Source: Coprovicinus avistercoris (lineage in GTDB: Bacteria > Actinomycetota > Coriobacteriia > Coriobacteriales > Atopobiaceae). From it: a stretch of 64,000 nt of DNA. The stretch is from contig DVMQ01000006.1 in NCBI GenBank assembly GCA_018714895.1, positions 62,001 to 126,000 of the forward strand. The letters run 5' to 3'. The notes beneath the pieces were generated by a model that ran no database searches, was not told where the DNA came from, and worked only from the letters and a program-made list of their open reading frames with translations. This document shows, piece by piece, positions 16,893 to 24,708 of this stretch. The stretch's first letter is position 1. Each line of letters begins with the position of its first letter. Position numbers and translations under genes: made by a program.

Positions 16893-17849
16893 GTGCCTAT
16901 TAACATTCCTGATGGGTTACCAGCAAAAACTACACTGCATCAAGAGCATATTTTTGCGCTTGAAGAAGAGGCTGCGCATCGCCAGGATATTCGTCCCTTG
17001 CGTGTAGCCATTCTCAACCTTATGCCAAAAAAGATTGAGACCGAAACGCAAATTCTTCGCCTTATTTCAAAGTCACCATTGCAGGTTGATATTGACTTTA
17101 TGCGCGTGAGCTCCCATGAATCGACGCATGTGTCTGCAGATCACCTCGTGAAGTTCTATGCGCCATTCTCGGATTTCAAAGAGAATAATTACGACGGCCT
17201 TATTATTACGGGCGCTCCGGTGGAGCAGATGCCGTTTGAGCAGGTGGATTACTGGGACGAGCTGTGTGAGATTATTGATTGGTCGCAGGAACACGTGTTT
17301 TCTACGATGTCCCTGTGCTGGGGCGCATTGGCAATGTTATGGCACTTGCATCAAGTTCCTAAACGTCAGTTGGGCTCCAAACTGTTTGGCGTTTTCCCGC
17401 AGCATTTGTGTGATGAGTACAACTTCCTCACCAACGGGTTTGATGAGGTGCACAATATGCCGCACTCGCGTCACGCTGCAATTGATGCAAATGAGTTGGC
17501 AAAGCATCCGGAGCTCCAGGTGCTGTCACAGGGCTTTGAGACTGGCCCAGCACTTATCGCCACACAGGACTTTCATGAGATATATGTAACCGGCCATTTT
17601 GAGTATGGTCGCGATACATTGGCCGACGAATACTGGCGTGATTTCAAACTCGGACTGCCTATTCGTCTGCCGGAGAACTACTTCCCGGATAACGATCCTG
17701 AGCGTCAGCCCATTTTCACCTGGCGTAGCCACGCCAACCTGCTTTATCGCAATTGGCTCAACTGGATTTATCAGATGACCCCTTATGAACTCGACCGCAT
17801 TCCAGAGCGTATTCATGCTCTGCGCGAGCGCATGGAGGAAAAGTTCTAG
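16893..17849 (+). CDS. metA: homoserine O-acetyltransferase (MetA family)
   Basis: First committed step of methionine synthesis, 318 residues. SLCWGA holds the nucleophile Cys142. TGHFEYGRDTL carries the His/Glu catalytic residues near 235-237. Residue 111, in TGAPVE, is Glu. In this family Glu at 111 is linked to acetyl-CoA use and Gly to succinyl-CoA, so acetyl transfer is predicted, matching MetY at 5324. The GTG start at 16893 follows GGAGACAGGA. No SAM riboswitch or other obvious leader is seen in the 94 bases upstream. Confidence 0.9.
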   Translation: MPINIPDGLPAKTTLHQEHIFALEEEAAHRQDIRPLRVAILNLMPKKIETETQILRLISKSPLQVDIDFMRVSSHESTHVSADHLVKFYAPFSDFKENNYDGLIITGAPVEQMPFEQVDYWDELCEIIDWSQEHVFSTMSLCWGALAMLWHLHQVPKRQLGSKLFGVFPQHLCDEYNFLTNGFDEVHNMPHSRHAAIDANELAKHPELQVLSQGFETGPALIATQDFHEIYVTGHFEYGRDTLADEYWRDFKLGLPIRLPENYFPDNDPERQPIFTWRSHANLLYRNWLNWIYQMTPYELDRIPERIHALRERMEEKF

Positions 17850-17860
17850 GGAGCTTGAAG

Positions 17861-18412
17861 GTGTCCTCGCAGAGCAGGAAAGATTCTGGCTTATCAAACA
17901 GTAAGTCTGGTGCCGGGAAGAGCCGCGGCCTATGTTCTTCTCGGTATGGTTCTTTGGGAGATAAGCAACAAATGGTGCAAGCTGGCGATGAGAGATTCAC
18001 TGACGAGCTTTTGGAGATGCTGCTCGAAAGTGCAAGTCCGGAGGTTTATCTTTCAGAGGTGCGTGCAGAAGAGCGCTGTCTTTCCGATTATTTGCAAGAG
18101 CTCTTGCAGGTACACGAAGCAACGCGCTCCGAAGTAATTCGAGCTTCTGGCATGAATGCAACCTATTGCTATCAGGTGTTTCAGGGTACACGTCATCCGA
18201 GCCGCGACAATGTGCTCATGATCGCTTTCGGAATGGGGTGCACGCTGGAGGAATCGCAGCGAATGCTGCGATTCGCTGGCCATAACGAACTATGGTGCAA
18301 GGTGCGTCGCGACGCCATTGTTATTTTTTGTTTGGAACATCGTCTAAGCCGCGTTGTATGCGATGACGAGTTGTGGCGTCTTGGCGAGAAAACCTTGCTG
18401 TCGGAGGAATAA
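17861..18412 (+). CDS. HTH-like protein paired with Ser/Thr kinase
   Basis: Putative XRE-like DNA-binding or adaptor protein, 183 residues from GTG 17861 (SD GGGAG); ATG 17972 is an alternative start that matches the shorter paralogue at 22160. The conserved core VIRASGMNATYCYQVFQG, then HPSRDNVLMIAFGMG, is a helix-turn-helix-like unit. It is followed by a helical part with RRDAIVIFCLEHRLS and the ending DDELWRLGEKTLL. The next gene, a protein kinase, starts 1 base after its stop, so the two are translationally coupled. Families of this type encoded beside kinases occur in Gram-positive bacteria. Its target is unknown. It follows metA by 11 bases. Confidence 0.7.
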   Translation: MSSQSRKDSGLSNSKSGAGKSRGLCSSRYGSLGDKQQMVQAGDERFTDELLEMLLESASPEVYLSEVRAEERCLSDYLQELLQVHEATRSEVIRASGMNATYCYQVFQGTRHPSRDNVLMIAFGMGCTLEESQRMLRFAGHNELWCKVRRDAIVIFCLEHRLSRVVCDDELWRLGEKTLLSEE

Positions 18413-18413
18413 T

Positions 18414-19676
18414 TTGGCTGGGCAGGACGAGCAGCTTCTTGCAATTCTCGAACACGATGAGTTGTATCGCGTGGAGCGCGTGCTTGCTAATAAGACTGGA
18501 TGTAAGACTGAACTTGTTTGGCGTGGCATCGAAGGTCCTTTTGTGCGCAAGCGTATTCCTCGAGCACTTGCGAGTCCTGCTGCTTGGAGAGCTGCTTCAA
18601 CAGCTACATGCTCACGCATTCCTCGTATTTGGGATAGCTATGAGCTGCCTGATGAATTCGTTGTTATCTGCGACTACGTGGAAGGCGAAACACTTACTGT
18701 GCGGATGAGGGCGGCCGGGCATTTTTCTGAAGCGCGGGCTGTTAGGATCGCGTTAGATGTATGTGAAGCCGCTGCGGCCTTGCATGCTTGCGGCGTCGTG
18801 CATCGGGACATTACGCCCAACAATGTAGTTCTTGCAGCAGATGGCGCACATCTGGTGGACTTGGGAATTGCTCGTGTTCATGGCGAACATGATCTGCGTG
18901 ACACAACAACTCTTGGAACCTGGGGTTTTGCTGCGCCGGAGCAATTTGGCTTTACACAAACTGACGAGCGGTCCGATGTGTACGCCATTGGCTGCTTACT
19001 CGGTTACATGCTCACTGGAATAATGCCTGGCACAAAGGAGTATGTGCAGGCGTTGGAAAATGATGCGGTCGTACCAAGCCTGCTCGCCGACGTGGTGAGA
19101 ATGGCAACCGCTTTTGAGCCGAGCAAACGCTTTGCTTCTGCCTGTGCATTTGCTACGGCATTGCGTGATACGGGCTTTTATCAAGAAGATGCATCGTATC
19201 CAGAGAAAGCTTTGGGAACACCTGCGATACAAGGCAGTGCTCGAGATGAGGGAAGTAATGGCCCTGTTGGACCGTTTGGCATGTTTCCTGTCGCTCATGT
19301 TTTGAAGTTGTTCGAAGGATCTTTCAAAGCATTTCAGAAGGGGCAGCGAAGGGCAGCCAGATCTATTTTGGTAGGTATCTTGGCTGCGCTCTTTTGGGTG
19401 GCAACAGCTGCTGTGGGCATGAGTCAAACAAACAGCGTGTCGGAAGCTTGTTCGGTGGTTATTATCCTTACGCTAGCATTTGTTAGCTTCACTATACTGT
19501 GCCTAGAAAGGCCTGCAGCATTTCTGCAGTATGGTGTCTATGCAGGTCATACCCAACAAGAGGTCCGTCGTGCCTTTTCAAAACGAATGGTTGGATGGGT
19601 AGCGTTTCTTGCCGTGCTGTTTGTTGTGTTAGTTTTTGTCGCGGCAACATTGCAGCTTATTCTTGAAGGTCGATAA
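18414..19676 (+). CDS. serine/threonine protein kinase with two C-terminal membrane segments
   Basis: Hanks-type kinase, 420 residues. VVHRDITPNNV is the catalytic loop, DLGIAR replaces DFG, and TLGTWGFAAPEQFG is the activation/P+1 segment. The glycine-rich loop is poorly kept (LANKTGCKTEL), and the probable ATP Lys lies in FVRKRI, so the nucleotide site is unusual. Two hydrophobic segments near residues 347-366 and 372-393 and a third near 410-435 place the tail in the membrane. The TTG start at 18414 is set by GGAGG at 18403-18407. Coupled to the HTH-like gene upstream. Activity is likely but not proven, given the degenerate P-loop. Confidence 0.8.
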   Translation: MAGQDEQLLAILEHDELYRVERVLANKTGCKTELVWRGIEGPFVRKRIPRALASPAAWRAASTATCSRIPRIWDSYELPDEFVVICDYVEGETLTVRMRAAGHFSEARAVRIALDVCEAAAALHACGVVHRDITPNNVVLAADGAHLVDLGIARVHGEHDLRDTTTLGTWGFAAPEQFGFTQTDERSDVYAIGCLLGYMLTGIMPGTKEYVQALENDAVVPSLLADVVRMATAFEPSKRFASACAFATALRDTGFYQEDASYPEKALGTPAIQGSARDEGSNGPVGPFGMFPVAHVLKLFEGSFKAFQKGQRRAARSILVGILAALFWVATAAVGMSQTNSVSEACSVVIILTLAFVSFTILCLERPAAFLQYGVYAGHTQQEVRRAFSKRMVGWVAFLAVLFVVLVFVAATLQLILEGR

Positions 19677-19721
19677 CCAGTATTTGCGCTGAAACCGACG
19701 GGCTGTTGCACGGCAAACCGT

Positions 19722-21269
19722 CTATCCAAGCGCAGTTGCGCCAGCAAATACCAACACAGACATAACAATGACAAAAGCAAAGGCATAAGGGGCAATTTTG
19801 CCGAGAATCTCGCCATCTTTACCCGTGAGCCCACAAGCAGCACATCCAATTGCAATATTTTGCGGGGAGAGCATTTTGCCTGCGCTGATACCAAGAGAGT
19901 TGGACGCTACCAGCCAAGTTTCGTTTACACCAATAGATTGGGCAGCATGAAGCTGTACGTTTCCAAAAAGCACTTCGCTCGAGGTGCCAGAGCCGGTTAC
20001 GAATGTGCCCAATGCGCCAAGGAAGGGCGCTACCAGCGGGTAAGCCCCTCCGAGTGCGGTAACAAAGAAAGTGGCAATACTTGCGATCATGCCTGAATAA
20101 CCCATGATCTTTGCGCAGGCCAAAACGCCAAGCATCGTGATGATGGTTTTACTCATTTGTTTGATGGTGTCGATAAGCACGCCAAACATCTCACGAAGAG
20201 GGCAATGCTGAATGAACCCGCCTACAATTCCGCAGATAAATATCAAAACACCAGGCGTGTTAACCCATGAGAAGGTAAGTGTTGCAGTGGGGTCGCCAGC
20301 GTAAATATTGACGGTACTCTTGATTGCAGAGAGCGGTACGTTAATAAAGGGGAAGAGCTTGCTGGTGAGAAGCAGTACAACAAAAATGAGTGCAAAGGGA
20401 GACCAAGCGCGGATTTTTTCAGCAACGCTTTCCGATGTGTTGGTGCCTGCAATCTCAAGACGATACTCTGCGGGTATTTTTCCTTCGTGATGCGTAAGGC
20501 TATAGGCAAACGTGAGAGCTAATGAACAAACGGAGGCAACAACGTCTGGAAGATCGGCTCCAATAAAATACGCACCTGCAACGAGTGGTATTGCAAAGGA
20601 GAAGCCGGCAACAAGTGCAGCCGGCAGAGCGCCTTTAAGCGCTTTTGATCCGCCACCAACAAGCATAACCATAAGAATGGGGCAGGCGATAACGAATGGG
20701 AAGACCTGAATAGCCTGCACCGTTGCAAGTGCGCCTGCATCAATACCTGTAATAGAGGCAAGTGTGGTTGTAGGAATGCCAATCGATCCAAACATGGTTG
20801 GAACGCCGTTGGCAATAAGACAGGAAAGAATGGCGGTAACGGGAGAAATGCCAAGCGCCATGAGCATGCTTGCCGGGATAGCAACTGCCGTGCCAAAGCC
20901 AGCCATACCCTCAAGGAAACCGCCAAAGCACCAACCAATAAGCAGTGTAAGGATGCGTTTATCAGCAGAAACAGAGCAAAGCATTCCCTTAATAGTTTCC
21001 ATGGCGCCGGTATGCACCGTAAGGTTGTACGTAAAGACAGCGGCGATAATAACGATAACAATAGGCCACAATGCCATGGCAAAGCCTTCAAGTGCGGCGG
21101 TCGCAACATTAAGAGGGGTCATGCTCCAGCCAACCATTGAGCAAACAATAGCTACAAGCAGGGCGCCTAGGCTTGCAATGTGGGCTTGCATGTGGAGGCC
21201 ACAGAGGGCAATAACAAGCCAGATAATAGGGGCGAGGGCGAATACAAACATTCCAAAAAGCTCGAGCAT
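19722..21269 (-). CDS. L-lactate permease family transporter
   Basis: Integral membrane protein of the LldP/LutP lactate permease family, 515 residues with about 13 hydrophobic segments. GWCFGGFLEGMAGFGTAVAIPA and LGALGTFVTGSGTSSEVLFGN are hallmark motifs; the latter ends with the conserved NVQLHAA. The C-terminal APYAFAFVIVMSVLVFAGA segment also fits. AGGAG precedes ATG 21269, which is preferred over the longer frame starting at 21296. It is convergent with the kinase gene. No lactate dehydrogenase is nearby, so direction and substrate (lactate or glycolate) are inferred from the family. Confidence 0.87.
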   Translation of the reverse strand: MLELFGMFVFALAPIIWLVIALCGLHMQAHIASLGALLVAIVCSMVGWSMTPLNVATAALEGFAMALWPIVIVIIAAVFTYNLTVHTGAMETIKGMLCSVSADKRILTLLIGWCFGGFLEGMAGFGTAVAIPASMLMALGISPVTAILSCLIANGVPTMFGSIGIPTTTLASITGIDAGALATVQAIQVFPFVIACPILMVMLVGGGSKALKGALPAALVAGFSFAIPLVAGAYFIGADLPDVVASVCSLALTFAYSLTHHEGKIPAEYRLEIAGTNTSESVAEKIRAWSPFALIFVVLLLTSKLFPFINVPLSAIKSTVNIYAGDPTATLTFSWVNTPGVLIFICGIVGGFIQHCPLREMFGVLIDTIKQMSKTIITMLGVLACAKIMGYSGMIASIATFFVTALGGAYPLVAPFLGALGTFVTGSGTSSEVLFGNVQLHAAQSIGVNETWLVASNSLGISAGKMLSPQNIAIGCAACGLTGKDGEILGKIAPYAFAFVIVMSVLVFAGATALG

Positions 21270-21419
21270 GCTAGCTCCTGAAGTCGTGCTGGGCAATCAG
21301 TCTTTTAATGTAGCACTTGACCAGGAGATATTTGTTGTCACAGTTCAATATATGAGACACTTTATGTCTCGCGGGTGGTTGTTGAGCGGCAATGAATGTC
21401 GCTGGGTTTTACCCTCCAG

Positions 21420-21941
21420 TCAGAGTGTGAGCTCATAGAGCAAGAAATCGCGCGGCACTCCGATGTCCGGATATGTTATAGAAACCGTTGTAACGTGGCG
21501 AAAGCCGAATGATTGATACATCTTCTGGGGAATGTTGTTACCCTCGATACAATCGAGACGCAGAGCCTTTTGACCACGAGTCTGCGCTGTCTGGATGGCA
21601 TGAGCGATCAATTGTTTGGCGTATCCTCTCCCTCCGTACTCAGGAAGAACCCTCAAAGCGTGTAAGATCGATATTTTGTCGGGCTCGGCGTCGACACCCC
21701 AGTTAACTCGGTTGTATGCATCGTCGCATTCATGGTCCATGATGTACGCCGCGACGATTGTTTTCCTCTCAGTTCCGACGAATTGGTTGTGCCGGCTGAT
21801 AGCGCTCTCGACCATCTCTTTTGAGGGGAAGCCGCCTTTGTCTCCCTCGGGGAGGAAATCCTCTTCTCCCAGAACCTTGCACATTCGATCGTAGAGTGCC
21901 ATGAGTTCCCCTATGTCCTCATGGGTTGCCTCTCGAATTTG
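21420..21941 (-). CDS. GNAT family N-acetyltransferase
   Basis: Acetyl-CoA-dependent acetyltransferase, 173 residues. The N-terminal REATHEDIGELMALYD is the common GNAT start. The acetyl-CoA pyrophosphate loop is ALRVLPEYGGRGYAKQLIAHA, followed by LRLDCIEGNNIPQKMYQSFGFRHV, the typical motif B with the YxxxGF feature. AGGAGG eight bases before ATG 21941 sets the start. The acceptor substrate is unknown. Confidence 0.85.
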   Translation of the reverse strand, partial: QIREATHEDIGELMALYDRMCKVLGEEDFLPEGDKGGFPSKEMVESAISRHNQFVGTERKTIVAAYIMDHECDDAYNRVNWGVDAEPDKISILHALRVLPEYGGRGYAKQLIAHAIQTAQTRGQKALRLDCIEGNNIPQKMYQSFGFRHVTTVSITYPDIGVPRDFLLYELTL

Positions 21942-22098
21942 CATTTCTCTTGCCTCCTGAATTCCGGTGCAAATCATCCCATTCAAAGTGTTTAGACTGG
22001 TGTGAAATGCTGTCAGCGAATCTTCACTAGACCATTAATTACCTGCATAAATATTGTGCTCTATTGATGGGGTCCTCAGCTCACTCTACAGCTCCAAC

Positions 22099-22113
22099 TT
22101 AGCTCGCAGCTAA
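22099..22113. promoter_or_regulatory. 15-bp palindromic element, copy 1
   Basis: TTAGCTCGCAGCTAA: 6-bp arms around CGC, followed by TGAA. The exact reverse complement occurs at 22715-22729, also followed by TGAA. It lies 46 bases upstream of the HTH-like gene at 22160, a good place for an autoregulatory operator. Confidence 0.6.
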
Positions 22114-22159
22114 TGAAACGATAGGGCATCTTCCTCATGCTGTTAAGCAGGAGGTTGCA

Positions 22160-22594
22160 ATGCGGGCGGAATGGGATTTTATACGAAAGAGAGAGGTATC
22201 ACTGGCTGATGCCCTTGCTTTCGCACAGACTGATAATCCCTCACTCTCAGAATGGATTGCCCGAGAGCTCAGTATTCGTAACCTTCGTCGCCGTGATGTT
22301 GTGCGCGACTCTCGTCTTAATCAAACTTTTTGCTATCAGATAATTGCAGGTACAAGAAGGGCAAGTCGGGATAAGTTGTTACAGCTGGCCTTTGGTATGC
22401 GCTTGGGCATTGACGCTACTTGTGAGCTGTTGGAGCGTGGAGGAACAAACGCCCTGATGCCAAGCGTTCCTCGTGACGTTATTGTCGCTTATTGTTTGGA
22501 ACGTCGCATGAAAATTGATGCATGTGACGATCTGTTGTGGGCAAGAGGAGAGCAAACGCTTGTGTCCTTTGAAGGTGGACGAAGCCCGCACTAA
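22160..22594 (+). CDS. HTH-like protein, paralogue of the kinase-linked one
   Basis: A 144-residue protein clearly related to the one at 17861. VVRDSRLNQTFCYQIIAGTR, then ASRDKLLQLAFGMRL, matches its HTH-like core, and PRDVIVAYCLERRM and DDLLWARGEQTLV match its C-terminal part. Unlike that copy it has no kinase beside it. AGGAGG precedes ATG 22160. A 15-bp palindrome lies before it and again after it, so it may be a self-regulating DNA-binding protein that also controls the next gene. Function inferred only. Confidence 0.7.
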   Translation: MRAEWDFIRKREVSLADALAFAQTDNPSLSEWIARELSIRNLRRRDVVRDSRLNQTFCYQIIAGTRRASRDKLLQLAFGMRLGIDATCELLERGGTNALMPSVPRDVIVAYCLERRMKIDACDDLLWARGEQTLVSFEGGRSPH

Positions 22595-22714
22595 GCAAAT
22601 GAAAATTACTTATGAAAGACAGATTGAACGGATCACACTTGTATATATAACGATGCATGTTTATCTGATGAGAAACAATTTACTGTGCTTTTCCATCTGC
22701 TATGCAGTCTCAAT

Positions 22715-22729
22715 TTAGCTGCGAGCTAA
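22715..22729. promoter_or_regulatory. 15-bp palindromic element, copy 2
   Basis: TTAGCTGCGAGCTAA, the exact reverse complement of copy 1, with the same TGAA flank on the + strand. It lies 69 bases before the Ltp-repeat gene. The second copy places that gene in the same putative regulon as the HTH-like gene. Confidence 0.6.
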
Positions 22730-22798
22730 TGAATGACCTAGACCTTTGAACTCATACTTCTCTCATCTAAAGGTTTTGTTGACCGAAAAGAGGGGCTC

Positions 22799-23293
22799 AT
22801 GGCAGATAAGACAAAAAAGCCAATTTATAAAAGAATCTGGTTCTGGGTTCTGATTGTCCTGGTAATTGGCGCTGTTGGCAGCGGGGTTTCTGGTAATAGT
22901 GGTTCCAATACTTCATCAGAGGATGAAGCTGCAGTTACTCAAGAGACATCTGCTGATAACAGCGAAGCACAAGAAGAATCAGAGCCAGAAGTGCCTAAAG
23001 AGTATGAAAATGCTCTTATTCAGGCGGAGAATTATAGCGATACCTTACATATGTCGAAGCAGGGCATTTATGACCAGCTCGTCTCGGAATATGGCGGACA
23101 GTTTAGTCCTGAAGCAGCACAATATGCTATCGACAATATTGATGCCGACTGGAATGCCAATGCACTAGCAAAAGCTCGTACTTATCAAGATACAATGGCA
23201 ATGTCTCCTGATGCGATCTACGATCAACTCACCTCTGAATATGGCGAGAAATTCACTCCTGAAGAGGCTCAATACGCAATCGATAATTTATAA
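22799..23293 (+). CDS. membrane-anchored protein with two Ltp-type repeats
   Basis: A 164-residue protein: short basic N-terminus (KTKKPIYKR), one membrane segment (residues ~14-33), an acidic Ser/Glu-rich linker, then two ~45-residue repeats. Each repeat reads ALxxAxxYxDTxxMSxxxIYDQLxSEYGxxFxPExAQYAIDN. This is the repeat of the host cell surface-exposed lipoprotein (Ltp) family; the phage TP-J34 Ltp of Streptococcus blocks DNA injection by related phages. No lipobox Cys is present, so it is anchored by a transmembrane helix rather than lipid. The repeats face outside. An anti-phage role is possible but inferred only. SD AAGAGGGG. Confidence 0.8.
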   Translation: MADKTKKPIYKRIWFWVLIVLVIGAVGSGVSGNSGSNTSSEDEAAVTQETSADNSEAQEESEPEVPKEYENALIQAENYSDTLHMSKQGIYDQLVSEYGGQFSPEAAQYAIDNIDADWNANALAKARTYQDTMAMSPDAIYDQLTSEYGEKFTPEEAQYAIDNL

Positions 23294-23325
23294 GGCATTA
23301 AATACGTGTCTGCTGGTTTGAGATA

Positions 23326-23361
23326 AAGAAGTGCTCGTTTATGTACGAGCACTTCTTTTTT
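23326..23361 (+). terminator. rho-independent terminator after Ltp-repeat gene
   Basis: AAGAAGTGCTCGT and ACGAGCACTTCTT form a 13-bp stem with a 6-base loop, followed by a T-run. It can work on the plus strand and, partly, for the convergent phosphodiesterase gene. Confidence 0.85.
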
Positions 23362-23410
23362 GCTGCTCAAAAAATGATATTGATGAATAGATCCCTGACA
23401 ATCAGTCAGA

Positions 23411-23989
23411 CTATTCCAAAATAACGTGATGGAGTTCCCCGTCCTCATACACGCCATAGCTGTGTGAACCATCCTTAGGGATAGATACGCTTCCAGGGTT
23501 AAACACGCGGAGCTCAACCTCACCAACGGTTAGAGCTTCGTCAACCTTAATGTGCGTATGTCCATACAGCACGATGCTGTTATCAGCGAGCTTGGGCAGG
23601 TTGTCTATGGAATTGTGAAGCCCGGGGCCGTATACGTGTCCATGCGTACAGAACAGTTCGTGCATGGCATGAGCGTCGCGGAGGTCTTTTGCCGTGCGTC
23701 CAGAATCGAGCACTACGGTATAGTCCGCCAAGCAGGGGAAATCGAGCATCATTTGGTCAACTTCAGCCTCACAGTTGCCTCGCACAGCGATGATCTGCTC
23801 GGCAAGACTATTGAGCATTGCGGCAACTTCTTTTGGCGCGTACTCATCGGGCAAATCATTGCGGGGGCCATGGTAGAGAAGGTCACCAAGAAGCACAATA
23901 CGGTCAGGAGTTTCGGCTTCGATAGCGCCCATGAGTTTGCGACACCAGGCTGCCGATCCATGAATGTCGGATGCAATGAGAAGCTTCAT
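23411..23989 (-). CDS. yfcE: metallophosphoesterase, YfcE type
   Basis: Small calcineurin-like phosphodiesterase, 192 residues. The metal-binding motifs are complete: DIHGS (D-x-H), GDLLYHGP (GD), GNCEAEVD (GNCD-like), LYGHTHI (GHTH) and the ending NPGSVSIP. YfcE family members hydrolyse phosphodiesters in vitro; the physiological substrate is unknown. GAGGA before ATG 23989 sets the start; the longer frame to 24082 runs into the terminator hairpin of the neighbouring gene. Confidence 0.88.
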   Translation of the reverse strand: MKLLIASDIHGSAAWCRKLMGAIEAETPDRIVLLGDLLYHGPRNDLPDEYAPKEVAAMLNSLAEQIIAVRGNCEAEVDQMMLDFPCLADYTVVLDSGRTAKDLRDAHAMHELFCTHGHVYGPGLHNSIDNLPKLADNSIVLYGHTHIKVDEALTVGEVELRVFNPGSVSIPKDGSHSYGVYEDGELHHVILE

Positions 23990-24039
23990 GGTGCGTCCTC
24001 TGTTTCTCTCGGAGGGTTTGGTTCTAACACCCATCATAC

Positions 24040-24075
24040 AAAAGGAGACCAAGCATAGAGCTTGGTCTCCTTTTT
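24040..24075. terminator. bidirectional terminator downstream of ferredoxin gene
   Basis: GGAGACCAAGC (24044-24054) and GCTTGGTCTCC (24060-24070), flanked by AAAA and TTTTT. The A-tract on the left becomes a T-tract on the minus strand, so it can end the ferredoxin transcript, which reads leftwards. Confidence 0.85.
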
Positions 24076-24134
24076 GCATCACCTAATAAAACGCGTAGAT
24101 AGCAATGCGAGTGTGAAGTGCGCCGAACGCTAAC

Positions 24135-24323
24135 TTAGTCCTCAGCAATCTCGGTGATTGCGCCAGCAGGGCAAGCGTCAAGGCAAGCGCCACAAGCTAC
24201 GCAAGCATCGCCATCGGCAACCTGAGCAGACTCGTCGCCGAGCTCGAGTACGCCAGCAGGGCAGGTGTCAACGCAAACGCCGCAAGCAATGCACTCGTCG
24301 GCATCAATAACGGGGTGAGACAT
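24135..24323 (-). CDS. 2[4Fe-4S] ferredoxin
   Basis: Small acidic electron carrier, 62 residues. Two classic clusters: CIACGVCVDTCP and CVACGACLDACP (CxxCxxCxxxCP each), separated by 26 residues. The bacterial clostridial-type arrangement fits an anaerobe, where it would feed pyruvate or other oxidoreductases. SD GGAG lies before ATG 24323, and its own terminator lies downstream, so it is monocistronic. It diverges from the dnaK operon. Confidence 0.93.
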   Translation of the reverse strand: MSHPVIDADECIACGVCVDTCPAGVLELGDESAQVADGDACVACGACLDACPAGAITEIAED

Positions 24324-24708
24324 AATTGCTCCATTCCTTGTAAACCCTATCCGTTCGCCGCCTTAAATCCTCTCCAGGCGTTTATGCGAACGATTCCTTG
24401 CGTTGAGAATATCATGCACTCGGTGGTTTGCAAGGTTTAGTCGGGAACAGATGGCATAGTTTTTCGGAATGGTATGAAAATTTCCCTCAATTGGGAGACA
24501 CATTGCAGAAAGCACATCTGTACAGCTGTTTGCCTACATAAAACTCATTACAACAAACATAAATTGTGAAGGGTTAAAAAATCTAGTATAAAGACGCTTA
24601 GATTTTGTATAGGATGGGCAATCACGGGATACAATGAAGGTGTAAAGAAAACTAAGTTCCAGGACGTACATGCACAATGCAGGCGTCTTCAGGGAGGGGA
24701 AACATACT
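24324..24708. promoter_or_regulatory. divergent promoter region, ferredoxin / dnaK operon
   Basis: A 385-base stretch without a gene. It holds the promoter of the ferredoxin gene (leftward) and that of dnaK (rightward). The dnaK side carries the AAATCTA-N13-TAGATTT inverted repeat (24579-24605) and a possible -10 box, TACAAT, at 24630-24635. No CIRCE element and no canonical HAIR box is found. Confidence 0.6.
24579..24605. promoter_or_regulatory. candidate HspR-type operator, dnaK
   Basis: AAATCTA (24579-24585), 13 bases, TAGATTT (24599-24605); the arms extend to 8 bp with the outer A/T. The same element with the same 13-base spacing occurs before clpB and, with one mismatch, before hsp20. 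It lies just upstream of a likely -10 box. Confidence 0.7.

Noticed and set aside
19677..19721. Terminator between the convergent kinase and lactate permease genes
   Set aside because: Only a weak GACGG/CCGTC pairing with a long loop and no T-run.
24324..24708. Search for a CIRCE element or a canonical HAIR box before dnaK
   Set aside because: Neither TTAGCACTC-N9-GAGTGCTAA nor CTTGAGT-N7-ACTCAAG is present; only the AAATCTA-N13-TAGATTT repeat is found.
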